From: Fimenecus sp051881455
GTDB lineage: Bacteria; Bacillota; Clostridia; Oscillospirales; Acutalibacteraceae
Direction of reading: 5' to 3'
Assembly: GCA_051881455.1 (NCBI GenBank)
Contig: JBJEPX010000048.1
Coordinates: 1 to 48,381 of the forward strand
DNA length: 48,381 bases
Shown: positions 7,792-16,684 of the stretch, in pieces
How the letters are laid out: each line of letters opens with the position of its first letter
Numbering within the stretch: the first letter of the stretch is position 1
Made by a program: the position numbers and the translations under genes
The notes under the pieces: generated by a model
Told to the model about the DNA's origin: nothing
What the model saw: only the letters and a program-made list of their open reading frames with translations
The model's database searches: none

Positions 7792-9200
7792 AAACCGTAC
7801 TTGCATTCGATTTCGGCGCGTCAAGCGGCAGAGCAATAAAGGCGCATTTTGACGGTGAGAAAATCTCTTATGAGGAAATTCACCGCTTTGATAATATTCC
7901 CGTAACCGTTGACGGCTTGGTTTGTCATGATATAGAAATGATTATGGGAGAAATCAAAAAAGCCATTGAAAAAGCAGGTAAAATCGATTCCCTCGCCTTT
8001 GATACATGGGGCGTTGATTACGGCTTGATTGACGAAAACGGCGAGCTTTTGCATTTGCCTGTTCATTACAGAGACCCGAGAACGGAAAACGCCGTTGAAA
8101 AGGCAAAAGAAAAAATCAGCCTTGACGCTCTTTACAAAGCAACGGGAAATCAGATAATGGGTATCAACACCCTGTTTCAACTTACTGTTGACGAAAACCT
8201 CGCCAATGCCCACAAGCTTTTGTTTATGCCCGACCTTTTTGCGTGGATGCTCACAAAAAACAAGGTTTGTGAAATGACAATTGCCTCCACCTCACAAATG
8301 CTCAATCCCGTTACAAAAACTTGGGACGAGAGCGTTTTAAAGGCTTTCGGAATAAGCAAAAACCTTTTTCCACAGATTACCGACAGCGCAACTGTTAACG
8401 GTGAGTACGAAGGTATTAAGGTTATTTCCGTTGCAGGGCACGATACACAGTGCGCCGTTGCGGCGATGCCCTGTGTCAGCGAAAATTCCGCTTTTCTATC
8501 CTGCGGCACATGGTCCCTTATCGGCTGTGAGTTAGATGAGCCTGTTCTCACCGCAGAGAGCAATAAAAACGAGCTTTCCAATGAAATAGGCTCAAACGGC
8601 AAGGTGAATTATCTTAAAAATATCAGCGGCTTGTGGCTTATTCAGGAGACAAAGCGTGATTTGGCAAAGAAAGGTCAGAAATATTCATATAACGACCTGG
8701 AAATGCTGGCAAGAGCTTCAAAGCCCTTTAAATGCTTTATCGACCCCGACGCTCCCATGCTTTCCGCACACGGAGATTTGCCTGCAAAAATCAAAGCCTA
8801 CTGTGAAAAAACAGGTCAGGAAGTCCCCGAAACTGTTGGTGAAACGGTACGCTGTATTTATGAAAGCCTTGCTCTTAAATACCGTTATGCCCTGAACCAG
8901 ATTTCAGAGTGCACAGGTAAGAAATTTGATTCTCTCAATATTCTTGGCGGCGGCACAAAGGACGGTTTCCTTTGCGAAATGACTGCAAACAGCATTGATA
9001 TGCCTGTTACGGCAGGACCTATTGAGGCGACGGCGCTGGGCAACATTATTTTGCAGTTAAAGGCTCTTGGCGAAATAAAGACTGTCGGTGAGGGCAGAAA
9101 AATTATTGCAAAGACCGAAAACACAAAAAAATATGCTCCCGTTCACACTCCCGAGTGGGACGAGGCATATGAAAGATATGTTAAAATTATTACAAAATAG
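7788..9200 (+). CDS. FGGY-family L-fuculokinase (rhamnulokinase-like sequence)
   Basis: An ATP-dependent ketose kinase of the FGGY family (470 aa) that in this operon should phosphorylate L-fuculose at O1. The actin-like ATPase start AFDFGASSGRAI, the DTWGVDYGLIDENG block, PVHYRDPRT and TGNQIMGINTLFQL, as well as ILGGGTKDGFLCEMTAN near the C-terminus, all match the rhamnulokinase (RhaB) branch more than E. coli FucK. In Firmicutes this branch is commonly used in fucose operons, so the function is taken from the neighbours fucI, fucU and fucA. It overlaps fucU by 4 bp, and fucI follows after 12 bp. Activity on rhamnulose cannot be excluded. Confidence 0.88.
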   Translation: MKTVLAFDFGASSGRAIKAHFDGEKISYEEIHRFDNIPVTVDGLVCHDIEMIMGEIKKAIEKAGKIDSLAFDTWGVDYGLIDENGELLHLPVHYRDPRTENAVEKAKEKISLDALYKATGNQIMGINTLFQLTVDENLANAHKLLFMPDLFAWMLTKNKVCEMTIASTSQMLNPVTKTWDESVLKAFGISKNLFPQITDSATVNGEYEGIKVISVAGHDTQCAVAAMPCVSENSAFLSCGTWSLIGCELDEPVLTAESNKNELSNEIGSNGKVNYLKNISGLWLIQETKRDLAKKGQKYSYNDLEMLARASKPFKCFIDPDAPMLSAHGDLPAKIKAYCEKTGQEVPETVGETVRCIYESLALKYRYALNQISECTGKKFDSLNILGGGTKDGFLCEMTANSIDMPVTAGPIEATALGNIILQLKALGEIKTVGEGRKIIAKTENTKKYAPVHTPEWDEAYERYVKIITK

Positions 9201-9212
9201 GGAGGAAAATTT

Positions 9213-10997
9213 ATGTTATATCCTAAAATAGGTATAAGACCTGTAATCGACGGCCGCTGGGGAGGCGTCCGTGAAAGCCTTGAAAATCAGACTATGGGAA
9301 TGGCAAAATCTGCGGCAAAGCTTATTGAAAGCACATTAAAATATCCCGACGGTACGCCCGTTCAGTGCGTAATCAGCAACACAACCATAGGCGGCGGCGC
9401 AGAAGCGGCAAAATGTGCTGAGCAGTTTGCGGCTGAAAATGTTGTTGCAACTCTTACCGTTACACCCTGCTGGTGCTACGGCTCAGAAACCTTCGATATG
9501 GACCCCAACACAATTAAGGCTGTTTGGGGCTTTAACGGCACGGAGCGTCCCGGCGCTGTTTATCTTGCGGCTGTTATGGCGGCATACGCTCAAAAAGGAC
9601 TTCCTGCATTCTCAATTTACGGCCACGATGTTCAGGATATGACCGATACGGAAATTCCCGATGATGTGGCTGAAAAAATAATCCGTTTTGCCCGCGGCGC
9701 TGTTTGCGTTGGCTGGATGAAGAACAAGTCATATGTAAACCTTGGCGCAATCGCCATGGGTATTGCAGGAAGCTACTGCAATGCTGAAATGTTCCAAAAT
9801 TATTTCGGTATCCGTGCCGAATGGGTGGATATGATTGAAATTGTCCGCCGAATTGAGCTTGGTATCTATGATAACGATGAATATGAAAAAGCATTAAAGT
9901 GGATTAAGGAAAACTGCAAGGAAGGCTTTGACTGCAACGCAGGCAAAAATCTTCCCGAGATTATCCGCAAGTCAAAGGTTGTTCCCGCCGACAAGGATTG
10001 GGAGTTCATTGCAAAAATGACAATCGTTGTCCGTGATATTCTTTACGGCAACAAAAAGCTTGACGATTTGGGCTGGCACGAGGAGGCTCTCGGCAAAAAT
10101 GCCGTTGCAGGCGGTTTCCAGGGACAGCGTCAGTGGACAGACTGGCTTCCTAATGCCGACTTTACCGAGGCTATTATGGCTTCTACCTTTGACTGGAACG
10201 GCAAAAAGGCTCCCACACCCTTTGCAACGGAGAACGATACACTCAACGGCGTTGCAATGATGCTGGGTACTCTTGTTACGGGTACAGCCCCCTGTTTCCA
10301 CGATGTGCGTACATATTGGAGCCCTGAGGCTTGCGAAAGAGTAACAGGCAAAAAGCCTGAGGGCGTTGCCGCAAACGGCTTTATCCACCTTATTAACTCA
10401 GGCGCAACTGCTCTTGACGGAAGCGGCGCTTCAAAGAACGACAAGGGCGAGGGCTGCATGAAGCCCTATTGGGAAATGACCGATGCAGATGTTAAGGCAT
10501 GCCTTGAAGCAACCGATTGGTGCAGAGCCAATTACGAGTATTTCAGAGGCGGCGGATTTTCAAGCCATTTCCGTTGCAGAGCGGAAATGCCCGTTACAAT
10601 GCTCCGCGTAAATGTTGTTGACGGTATAGGTCCTGTGCTTCAAATTGCAGAGGGATACACAGCAAATCTTCCCGACGACATCCACACAACCATTGATAAG
10701 CGCACAGACCCCACTTGGCCCACAACATGGTTTGCACCCAGACTCACAGGCAAGGGCGCATTTAAAGATGTTTACAGCGTTATGGCAAATTGGGGCGCTA
10801 ACCACGGCGTAACGGTTTACGGCCATGTAGGTGCAGACCTTATAACGCTGGCTTCAATGCTTCGTATCCCCGTTAATATGCACAATGTTGACGAAAATAA
10901 GATTTTCCGTCCCCACGCATGGTCGGCTTTCGGAACAGAGGATTTGGAATCCGCCGATTACCGTGCCTGCGCAGAATACGGCCCGCTTTATAAGTAA
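9213..10997 (+). CDS. fucI: L-fucose isomerase
   Basis: Converts L-fucose to L-fuculose, the first catabolic step, using Mn2+ as a hexameric cytosolic enzyme. The 594-aa length matches FucI (~590). The N-terminal block PKIGIRPVIDGRWGGVRESLE, split here by reading GIRPVIDGR and GGVRESLE, is characteristic, as are TPCWCYGSETFDMDP, WGFNGTERPGAVYLA, and SIYGHDVQDMTD. The C-terminal domain contains NWGANHGVTVYGHVGAD, where a metal-binding His is expected. GGGAGG lies seven bases before the ATG. It is the last gene of the fuc operon and ends before a repeat cluster and a two-way terminator. No lactaldehyde reductase (fucO) or fucose permease lies next to it. Confidence 0.96.
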   Translation: MLYPKIGIRPVIDGRWGGVRESLENQTMGMAKSAAKLIESTLKYPDGTPVQCVISNTTIGGGAEAAKCAEQFAAENVVATLTVTPCWCYGSETFDMDPNTIKAVWGFNGTERPGAVYLAAVMAAYAQKGLPAFSIYGHDVQDMTDTEIPDDVAEKIIRFARGAVCVGWMKNKSYVNLGAIAMGIAGSYCNAEMFQNYFGIRAEWVDMIEIVRRIELGIYDNDEYEKALKWIKENCKEGFDCNAGKNLPEIIRKSKVVPADKDWEFIAKMTIVVRDILYGNKKLDDLGWHEEALGKNAVAGGFQGQRQWTDWLPNADFTEAIMASTFDWNGKKAPTPFATENDTLNGVAMMLGTLVTGTAPCFHDVRTYWSPEACERVTGKKPEGVAANGFIHLINSGATALDGSGASKNDKGEGCMKPYWEMTDADVKACLEATDWCRANYEYFRGGGFSSHFRCRAEMPVTMLRVNVVDGIGPVLQIAEGYTANLPDDIHTTIDKRTDPTWPTTWFAPRLTGKGAFKDVYSVMANWGANHGVTVYGHVGADLITLASMLRIPVNMHNVDENKIFRPHAWSAFGTEDLESADYRACAEYGPLYK

Positions 10998-11021
10998 TTA
11001 AAAAGCGAATCCACACATTAT

Positions 11022-11113
11022 GGCGGTGGCGCGGGTGTCCGGTGGACACCTCTGCGAATGAAATGAGCAGAAGCGCTGTCTGAGCCGACAGGCGAGTAAT
11101 GCTTGCCCCCGCC
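11022..11113 (-). repeat. 92-nt GC-rich structured repeat, copy 2
   Basis: Reverse-strand copy of the element at 899-990; the two differ only at two positions (one in the ATTTTATTC/ATTTCATTC stretch, one in the outer stem). It lies directly after fucI. The gap 10998-11362 holds this element, the repeat units below and a terminator, but no gene. Confidence 0.88.
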
Positions 11114-11144
11114 CTAATGTTGGATATGATTTCACGGCACCATT

Positions 11145-11275
11145 GTAGGGGCTGGCGACCTCGACAGCCCGCAAAAATTTCGTAAAATTAACGGTGCGCC
11201 GGGGTCGTCGCACCCTACAATGTCGTAATTGATTTGTGTTGAAATTCACGGGACGATGTGGGCATCGTCCCCTAC
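11145..11275. repeat. Palindromic repeat cluster (composite unit plus GACGATG unit)
   Basis: 11145-11218 is a composite of two units: GTAGGGGCTGG...CAGCCC, an AT-rich linker, and an inverted GGTGCG...CGCACCCTAC unit. Nearly the same composite occurs at 31690-31762. A further unit (11250-11275) has arms GGGACGATG and CATCGTCCC, then CTAC. Confidence 0.85.
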
Positions 11276-11320
11276 AATGCAAAAAATTATCGGCATAATT
11301 GTAATTTAATAAAAAATTAA

Positions 11321-11349
11321 CGGCGAGGAAACCCTCGCCGTGTTTTTTT
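11321..11349. terminator. Bidirectional terminator between fucI and proS
   Basis: Stem CGGCGAGG/CCTCGCCG (11321-11328 and 11333-11340) with seven T's at 11343-11349 for the rightward transcript. An A-run upstream (11311-11316) gives a T-run for the leftward proS transcript. Confidence 0.88.
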
Positions 11350-11362
11350 ATCATTTGAAAAT

Positions 11363-12799
11363 TTAATATGCCTTGCCCCAATAGAGCATTTTTGTTGCAG
11401 GCTTGCCGCAGCAAACGCATTTATCCGTAATCTGCTCCTGCTCAAAGGGAATACAGCGTGAGGAAACTCCCGCCTTGTCTTTAAGTGCGTCCTCACACTC
11501 ACGGTCGCCGCACCACATAGCCTTTATAAAGCCGGGCTTATTATCGGCAATGTCGCACATCTCGTCAAGATTATGAGCCGTAAAGGTCATATTCTCACGG
11601 CGTGTGAGCGCGGAATTATAAAGTCCCTGATGTACTGCTTCCAGCAATTCGGGAATTTTAGTTTCAAGCTCGTCAAGAGATACAAAGTATTTCTCTCTTG
11701 TATCTCGGCGAACAACTACGCACTGGTTTTTCTCAATATCCTTGGGGCCGATTTCCAAACGAAGGGGCACGCCCTTCATTTCGTACTCGGCATATTTCCA
11801 GCCGGGGGTGTTGTCGGTCAAATCAATCTTTGCACGGGCGATTTTTGAAATATTCTCATAAATCTCTTGTGCTTTTTCCTTTACGCCCTCTTTATGAGCG
11901 GCAACAGGAATAACAACGACCTGTATGGGAGCGATTTTCGGGGGAAGAACAAGTCCGTTATCGTCACCGTGAGTCATAATTATTGCACCGATAAGGCGTG
12001 TTGTACAGCCCCACGAGGTTTGGAACGGATGCTTTAACTTATTATCTCTATCCTGGAACTGAATACCGAAAGCCTTGGCAAAGCCGTCGCCGAAATAATG
12101 GCTTGTGCCTGACTGCAACGCTTTACCGTCGTGCATTAAAGCCTCGATAGTATATGTATCCTCTGCGCCTGCAAAACGCTCTTTTTCGGTTTTAACGCCC
12201 TTAACAACGGGCATTGCAAGATAATTTTCACAGAAATCCGCATACACATTCAGCATTTTGATTGTTTCTTCCTGTGCCTCTTCTGCGGTGGCGTGGATTG
12301 TGTGCCCCTCCTGCCAGAGGAATTCTCTTGTACGCAGGAAAGGTCTTGTGGTCTTTTCCCAACGGACAACGGATACCCATTGATTATAAAGCTTGGGCAG
12401 GTCGCGATAGGAATGAACTATATTTGCATAATGCTCGCAGAAAAGAGTCTCGGAGGTAGGTCGAACGCAAAGACGCTCCTCAAGCTTTTCGCTGCCTCCG
12501 TGAGTTACCCACGCAACCTCGGGAGCAAAGCCCTCAACATGGTCCTTTTCCTTATTGAGAAGGCTTTCGGGAATGAACATTGGCATACAAACATTTTCAT
12601 GCCCCGTTGCCTTAAACATTCCGTCAAGAGTTTTCTGGATGTTTTCCCAAATAGCATAGCCGTAAGGCCGTATTACCATACAGCCCTTTACGCTTGTGTA
12701 TTCAACAAGCTCTGCTTTTTTCACCACATCGGTGTACCATTTGGCAAAATCCTCATCCATTGAGGTTATTTCCTCAACCATCTTTTTTTGTTCAGCCAT
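11363..12799 (-). CDS. proS: Prolyl-tRNA synthetase, archaeal/eukaryal-type (ProS type 3)
   Basis: Charges tRNA-Pro with proline. The 478-aa protein is the short form without the bacterial editing insertion (bacterial-type ProRS is ~570 aa). Class II aaRS motifs are visible: VRPTSETLFCEHYA, motif 2 RWEKTTRPFLRTREFLWQEG, and motif 3-like TSWGCTTRLIGAIIMTHGDD. The C-terminal extension characteristic of this type carries zinc-ligand cysteines (MWCGDRECED and KCVCCGKPATKMLYWGKAY), ending in the typical terminal Tyr. AGAGGGA precedes the ATG at 12799. It lies downstream of acpP with an 80-bp gap that holds a hairpin. Confidence 0.96.
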   Translation of the reverse strand: MAEQKKMVEEITSMDEDFAKWYTDVVKKAELVEYTSVKGCMVIRPYGYAIWENIQKTLDGMFKATGHENVCMPMFIPESLLNKEKDHVEGFAPEVAWVTHGGSEKLEERLCVRPTSETLFCEHYANIVHSYRDLPKLYNQWVSVVRWEKTTRPFLRTREFLWQEGHTIHATAEEAQEETIKMLNVYADFCENYLAMPVVKGVKTEKERFAGAEDTYTIEALMHDGKALQSGTSHYFGDGFAKAFGIQFQDRDNKLKHPFQTSWGCTTRLIGAIIMTHGDDNGLVLPPKIAPIQVVVIPVAAHKEGVKEKAQEIYENISKIARAKIDLTDNTPGWKYAEYEMKGVPLRLEIGPKDIEKNQCVVVRRDTREKYFVSLDELETKIPELLEAVHQGLYNSALTRRENMTFTAHNLDEMCDIADNKPGFIKAMWCGDRECEDALKDKAGVSSRCIPFEQEQITDKCVCCGKPATKMLYWGKAY

Positions 12800-12824
12800 T
12801 TTTATCCCTCTAACTTAAAAATTA

Positions 12825-12847
12825 CAGGGACAGCGTATGTGTCCCTG
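12825..12847 (-). terminator. Hairpin between acpP and proS (possible weak terminator)
   Basis: Perfect stem CAGGGACA/TGTCCCTG (12825-12832, 12840-12847) with a 7-base loop. On the minus strand it is followed by TAATTTTTAAG, so it could terminate acpP transcripts only partly and let proS be read through. Confidence 0.55.
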
Positions 12848-12879
12848 CCATAAAAATCATATCCGCCGAAAACGGTTTA

Positions 12880-13104
12880 TCAGTGTTCTTCAATAAACTT
12901 AACAATATCGGCAACAGTCTTAATATTTTCAAGATCCTCATCGGAAATTTCCATATCGAACTCATCCTCAAAGGTCATAACAAGATCTGCAAGATCAATA
13001 CTGTCTGCGCCCAAATCTTCAAGAAGCACGGAATCCATTGTAACATCTTCCTCTTCAAGCTCCAGCTGGTCACAGATTATATCACGGATTTTCTCAAAAA
13101 CCAT
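12880..13104 (-). CDS. acpP: Acyl carrier protein
   Basis: Carries growing acyl chains on a 4'-phosphopantetheine arm during fatty acid synthesis. The 74-aa, very acidic protein has the DSL-type attachment motif as LGADSIDLADL, with Ser35 as the modified residue, in the usual four-helix size. The ATG has a strong AGGGAGGTG upstream, and a near-consensus promoter lies just before it. No other fatty acid synthesis gene is next to it, so it is a stand-alone acpP; the upstream neighbour on the same strand is the phosphohexomutase gene. Confidence 0.95.
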   Translation of the reverse strand: MVFEKIRDIICDQLELEEEDVTMDSVLLEDLGADSIDLADLVMTFEDEFDMEISDEDLENIKTVADIVKFIEEH

Positions 13105-13136
13105 CGTAACACCTCCCTAAATAATTGTCCACTCAT

Positions 13137-13165
13137 ATACTAATTATTTTTCCCTGTTTTGTCAA
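13137..13165 (-). promoter_or_regulatory. Promoter of acpP
   Basis: On the minus strand, TTGACA (13160-13165), a 17-bp spacer and TAGTAT (13137-13142). It starts 5 bp beyond the stop of the upstream phosphohexomutase gene. Confidence 0.75.
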
Positions 13166-13170
13166 CACCT

Positions 13171-14694
13171 TTATGGGATTTTTATAAAATCTTTGAGCGC
13201 TGTAAAGTCAATATCCTTTACATCTTTGACAATTTCGTAAAAATTTCTGCATATTTCGACACATCCGCCCGCCGTATCGCTTTCCGCATTAAAGGGCATT
13301 ACGGGGTCATGAACCGAAAGACGAAGTAAAAACCAACCCTTCCGCTTTTCATCGTCAAAAGACACTCTGACACCCTCGTAATTGTCGGGGGCAAGGTGCA
13401 TTTCACTGCTGTTTTCGGCGATTACCTTTATTTTTTCAATGAGTTCTTCACCGATTTCTCTGAAATTAGCGGAAGAAATATTAAATCTCAATTCTTTTTC
13501 CTCAACGGGCTTTTTAAGGTCTTTAATGCAGTCGCCTATTTTTTTGCCCTCTTTACGAAGAACCGCCGCCTTAATAATAATTTTTGTAATGAGGTATGCA
13601 CCGTCGTCAAGATAATAGTTTTCTTTAAATGCGGCATGTCCCGAGGTTTCAATGGCAAGGGGCGTGTTTTCACCTGAATTTGTGCGGCGCACCGCCTCGT
13701 CAATTACATTTTTATACCCTCTTTTAAAGCGGATATGGCGTCCGCCCAAGGTGTTTTCAATGAAATCGTGAAGACCGTCGCTTGTAACGGAATCTGTAAC
13801 AACCGTACCGCCCCTGTTGTTTTCAAGAGCGATAACAGACGCCAGCGCCACTATGGAGTTACGGTTAATTTCGTCGCCTTTTTCATCAACGCAGGAGGCA
13901 CGGTCAACATCCGTATCAAAAATCACGCCTAAATCACAGCCGTTTTCCACGGTTGCCCGTCTTATAAATTCCATTGCCGTTTTATTTTCGGGATTTGGTA
14001 TGTGATTGGGGAACATTCCGTCAATCTCCAAAAACTGACTCGCGGAAACATCTGCGCCCAAGGGAGCGAGCACCTTTTCAGCATAAAATCCACCTACGCC
14101 GTTGCCTGCATCCACGGCAAATTTAAAGCCTTGGAGGGGTTTATCGTAATTTTCAGCCCCAACCTCTCTTTTTATCATATTGCGAAGTATTTCGGAATAC
14201 TCGGAAATATAGTCGATTTCCGTTATACTGACCTTTTGATTTTTAGATCTTTCCTCCGCATTTTCGGCGGCGGTGAGAATTTCTGTCAATTCTCCCCCCG
14301 AAAGTCCGCCGTCACGGGTAAAGAATTTAAGTCCGTTGCGGTCATAGGGGTGATGGCTTGCCGTTATCTGCACAGCGCCGTCACAGCCCCTCGTAACGGT
14401 GGTCATAAACATTGCGGGAGTTGAGCAGTATGAGCAGTAAAGCACTTTTACACCCATATTAACAAGTGTTTCTGTTACGGCGTCTTTTATTCGCATTGCG
14501 GAAATTCTTGAATCGTGACCTACCGAAACGGTGAGGCCCTTACACTCTTTTCCTGTCTTTTTTGAAAGAAAATCAATAAATGCTCCGCTGATTGCGGAAA
14601 CTACATCATCGGTCAGCTCGTATTCGGGGTGTTCCGAGGTTGACACCGCCGTTCCCCGTACATCTGTCCCGCTTTTTAAGTGTGTAAGCTTCAT
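13171..14694 (-). CDS. Phosphoglucomutase/phosphomannomutase family protein
   Basis: An alpha-D-phosphohexomutase that moves phosphate between C1 and C6 of a hexose. The four family signatures are visible: catalytic phospho-serine Ser113 in TASHHPYDRNGLK, the Mg loop DTDVDR (Asp260, 262, 264), the sugar-binding loop AIETSGHAAF, and a phosphate-binding loop near the C-terminus (APDNYEGVRVSFDDE). At 507 aa it is slightly long for the ~450-aa bacterial enzymes. It shares one base with the stop of the upstream PLP enzyme gene, a sign of translational coupling in a long leftward operon. Whether glucose or mannose phosphate is preferred is not evident; supply of sugar nucleotides and entry of galactose-derived glucose-1-phosphate are both plausible. 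Confidence 0.92.
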   Translation of the reverse strand: MKLTHLKSGTDVRGTAVSTSEHPEYELTDDVVSAISGAFIDFLSKKTGKECKGLTVSVGHDSRISAMRIKDAVTETLVNMGVKVLYCSYCSTPAMFMTTVTRGCDGAVQITASHHPYDRNGLKFFTRDGGLSGGELTEILTAAENAEERSKNQKVSITEIDYISEYSEILRNMIKREVGAENYDKPLQGFKFAVDAGNGVGGFYAEKVLAPLGADVSASQFLEIDGMFPNHIPNPENKTAMEFIRRATVENGCDLGVIFDTDVDRASCVDEKGDEINRNSIVALASVIALENNRGGTVVTDSVTSDGLHDFIENTLGGRHIRFKRGYKNVIDEAVRRTNSGENTPLAIETSGHAAFKENYYLDDGAYLITKIIIKAAVLRKEGKKIGDCIKDLKKPVEEKELRFNISSANFREIGEELIEKIKVIAENSSEMHLAPDNYEGVRVSFDDEKRKGWFLLRLSVHDPVMPFNAESDTAGGCVEICRNFYEIVKDVKDIDFTALKDFIKIP

Positions 14695-15968
14695 TATATC
14701 AACCCTCTTTTATTAAGTTCTTCTGCCGCTAGCATTATGCCGATTTTTCCGCTGTGAAAATTAAGCCCGCCCTGCATCCAAACGGCAAAGGGCTCTCTGA
14801 GCGGTGCGTCAGCCGAAAGTTCGATTGACGAACCGGAGGTAAATGCCCCTGCCGACATAATCACCTGACTGTCATAGCCCGGCATATCCCACGGCTCGGG
14901 AGTAACATATGAATCAACGGGAGCTCCTTTTTGAAGTCCCTGACAAAAGGCTATGAGATTTTCCGCCTTTTCAAGGCAGATTGCCTGAATAATATCGTGG
15001 CGTGTTTCGTCGGTTTCGGGAGTGACCTTAAATCCCAATTCAGAAAAAAGTGACGCCGCAAAAGCCGCTGTTTTAAGCGCCTCGCCCACTATATGGGGAG
15101 CGTTGAAAAGTCCCATAAACAGATTTCTGTTCTGCCCCAAGGTTGAGCCCAATTCTGTTCCCAAACCGGGGGTAGTAAGACGATAGCCGCAAAGTTCCAC
15201 TAAATCCGCTCTGCCTGCTATGTAGCCGCCTGACGGTGCAATGCCGCCGCCGGGATTTTTTATAAGGGAGCCTGCCATTAAATCGGCGCCCACATCACAG
15301 GGCTCTTTTTTCTCGGTAAATTCACCGTAGCAGTTATCCACCATAACAATTGCACGGCTGTTTACCCTGTGAACAATCTCGCAAACTTTTTCTATCTCGT
15401 CAATAGAAATTGTATGACGTAAAGAATAACCGCGGGAGCGCTGAATATATACCATTCTCACATCTTTTTCAGCCGCCGCTGTTTCAATCGCCGCAAAATC
15501 AAGCTCGTCTTTATCGGTCATATCCACCTGACCGTATTTCACACCGAAATCCGCCAAAGTGCCCTGACCTGAGTTTTTGCCGCCGATACCGATTACCGGG
15601 TGAATTGTGTCATAGGGAGCACCTGTAACGCACAGCATTTTATCCCTCGGACGCAAAATTCCGTAAAGACAAACGGCAAGGGTATGTGTTCCGCAGGCAA
15701 GAGCTCCTGCACGGATAATTGCGCTCTCTGCCCCGAAAATATCGGCGGTGAGGCGGTCAAGCTTATCCCTGCCTTTGTCGCTGTAACCGTAGCCCGTTGT
15801 GGTGTTAAAATCCGTTTCGTCAACACGGTTTTTTATAAAGGCAGAAAGCACCTTTTGCTGATTGTATTCCGTTATTTCGTCAATGCCCCCAAAGGCTTTT
15901 TCCGCCTTTTTAAGAGCAATATGGGAAAGAGTTTTTACTCTTTCGCTGATTTCAAAAAATTCAAGCAT
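14694..15968 (-). CDS. Methionine gamma-lyase-related PLP enzyme (so-called aluminium resistance protein family)
   Basis: A 424-aa fold-type I PLP enzyme of the Firmicutes family usually labelled methionine gamma-lyase family or aluminium resistance protein. The PLP-binding Lys237 is in MAGSLIKNPGGGIAPSGGY, and Asp211 in IVMVDNCYGEF would hold the pyridine nitrogen. TGYGYSDKGRDKLDRL and RAGALACGTHTLAVCLYG are typical family blocks. Its real substrate is not settled for the family; C-S lyase activity on a sulfur amino acid is the usual suggestion. ATG at 15968, six bases downstream of the GNAT stop. It lies between the GNAT and the phosphohexomutase in one operon. Confidence 0.88.
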   Translation of the reverse strand: MLEFFEISERVKTLSHIALKKAEKAFGGIDEITEYNQQKVLSAFIKNRVDETDFNTTTGYGYSDKGRDKLDRLTADIFGAESAIIRAGALACGTHTLAVCLYGILRPRDKMLCVTGAPYDTIHPVIGIGGKNSGQGTLADFGVKYGQVDMTDKDELDFAAIETAAAEKDVRMVYIQRSRGYSLRHTISIDEIEKVCEIVHRVNSRAIVMVDNCYGEFTEKKEPCDVGADLMAGSLIKNPGGGIAPSGGYIAGRADLVELCGYRLTTPGLGTELGSTLGQNRNLFMGLFNAPHIVGEALKTAAFAASLFSELGFKVTPETDETRHDIIQAICLEKAENLIAFCQGLQKGAPVDSYVTPEPWDMPGYDSQVIMSAGAFTSGSSIELSADAPLREPFAVWMQGGLNFHSGKIGIMLAAEELNKRGLI

Positions 15969-15973
15969 ACTGT

Positions 15974-16684
15974 TTATCCTTTGCTTTTGTATTCATATAT
16001 TTCCATGGCTTTTTTAAAGCCTATATTTTCGTAAAATTTAAGATTATGTTCTTCGCATACAAGATATACATTTTCACAGGGGGAAATCATTAGAAGATTT
16101 TTAACTATCGCAGTTCCGTTACCCCGATTTCTATATTCACGCTTTGTGAAAACATCTGAAATTACTGCCGTTTCTTCATTAAAAGAAATAAACCCACCGC
16201 TTATAATTTCGCCGTTTTCTTCGATTAACGCGCCCTCACAGCGGCCTTTAAGATTAAGATACATCTTGTGTGATATATCCTCGGCGTAATCGGGCAAAAG
16301 TTCCCCATTCAGCCCTTTTATTTCTCCGAAACGGGTATATTTTACGCCTTTTCCTTGTGAATGTGGCTGTGTTGAAATGTGCAATAGATATTTTTTGTCT
16401 ATTTGTGAAAAGGGCAATTTATCGGGAGAAATCACTATGCCGTTTATTATAACTGAAAGTTCCTCATAATCTGTGCTTTCATTAGAGAAAAGCAAAGTTT
16501 TACCCTCTTGGCACACCGATAAAACCGCTGTTATACTGCCCTTTTCATCATACTGTACCCACAGGTTGCCACAATTCACATCATTTTCAAGAAAGCATTG
16601 GGTGTACGACAAAAAGACAGCCGTTCTCTCTTTCCCCAAATAGTCAAAAATTAACTTATCAACACACTCCGCGGCTTTAACCAT
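15974..16684 (-). CDS. GNAT-family N-acetyltransferase
   Basis: A 236-aa protein whose C-terminal half carries the GNAT acetyl-CoA-binding pattern: VFTKREYRNRGNGTAIVKNLL (given as RGNGTAIVK, the Q/RxxGxG/A loop) followed by CEEHNLKFYENIGFKKAMEIYEY, the typical last motif. The N-terminal half is poorly conserved and probably a second, degenerate GNAT-like domain. The longer TTG start at 16699 is less likely; the ATG at 16684 has GAGGA eight bases upstream and overlaps the M42 gene stop by only eight bases. The acceptor substrate is unknown. Confidence 0.85.
   Translation of the reverse strand: MVKAAECVDKLIFDYLGKERTAVFLSYTQCFLENDVNCGNLWVQYDEKGSITAVLSVCQEGKTLLFSNESTDYEELSVIINGIVISPDKLPFSQIDKKYLLHISTQPHSQGKGVKYTRFGEIKGLNGELLPDYAEDISHKMYLNLKGRCEGALIEENGEIISGGFISFNEETAVISDVFTKREYRNRGNGTAIVKNLLMISPCENVYLVCEEHNLKFYENIGFKKAMEIYEYKSKG

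Noticed and set aside
8177..9642. Several long antisense ORFs within the kinase and isomerase genes
   Set aside because: Codon-mirror shadows of strongly coding plus-strand genes; no independent support.
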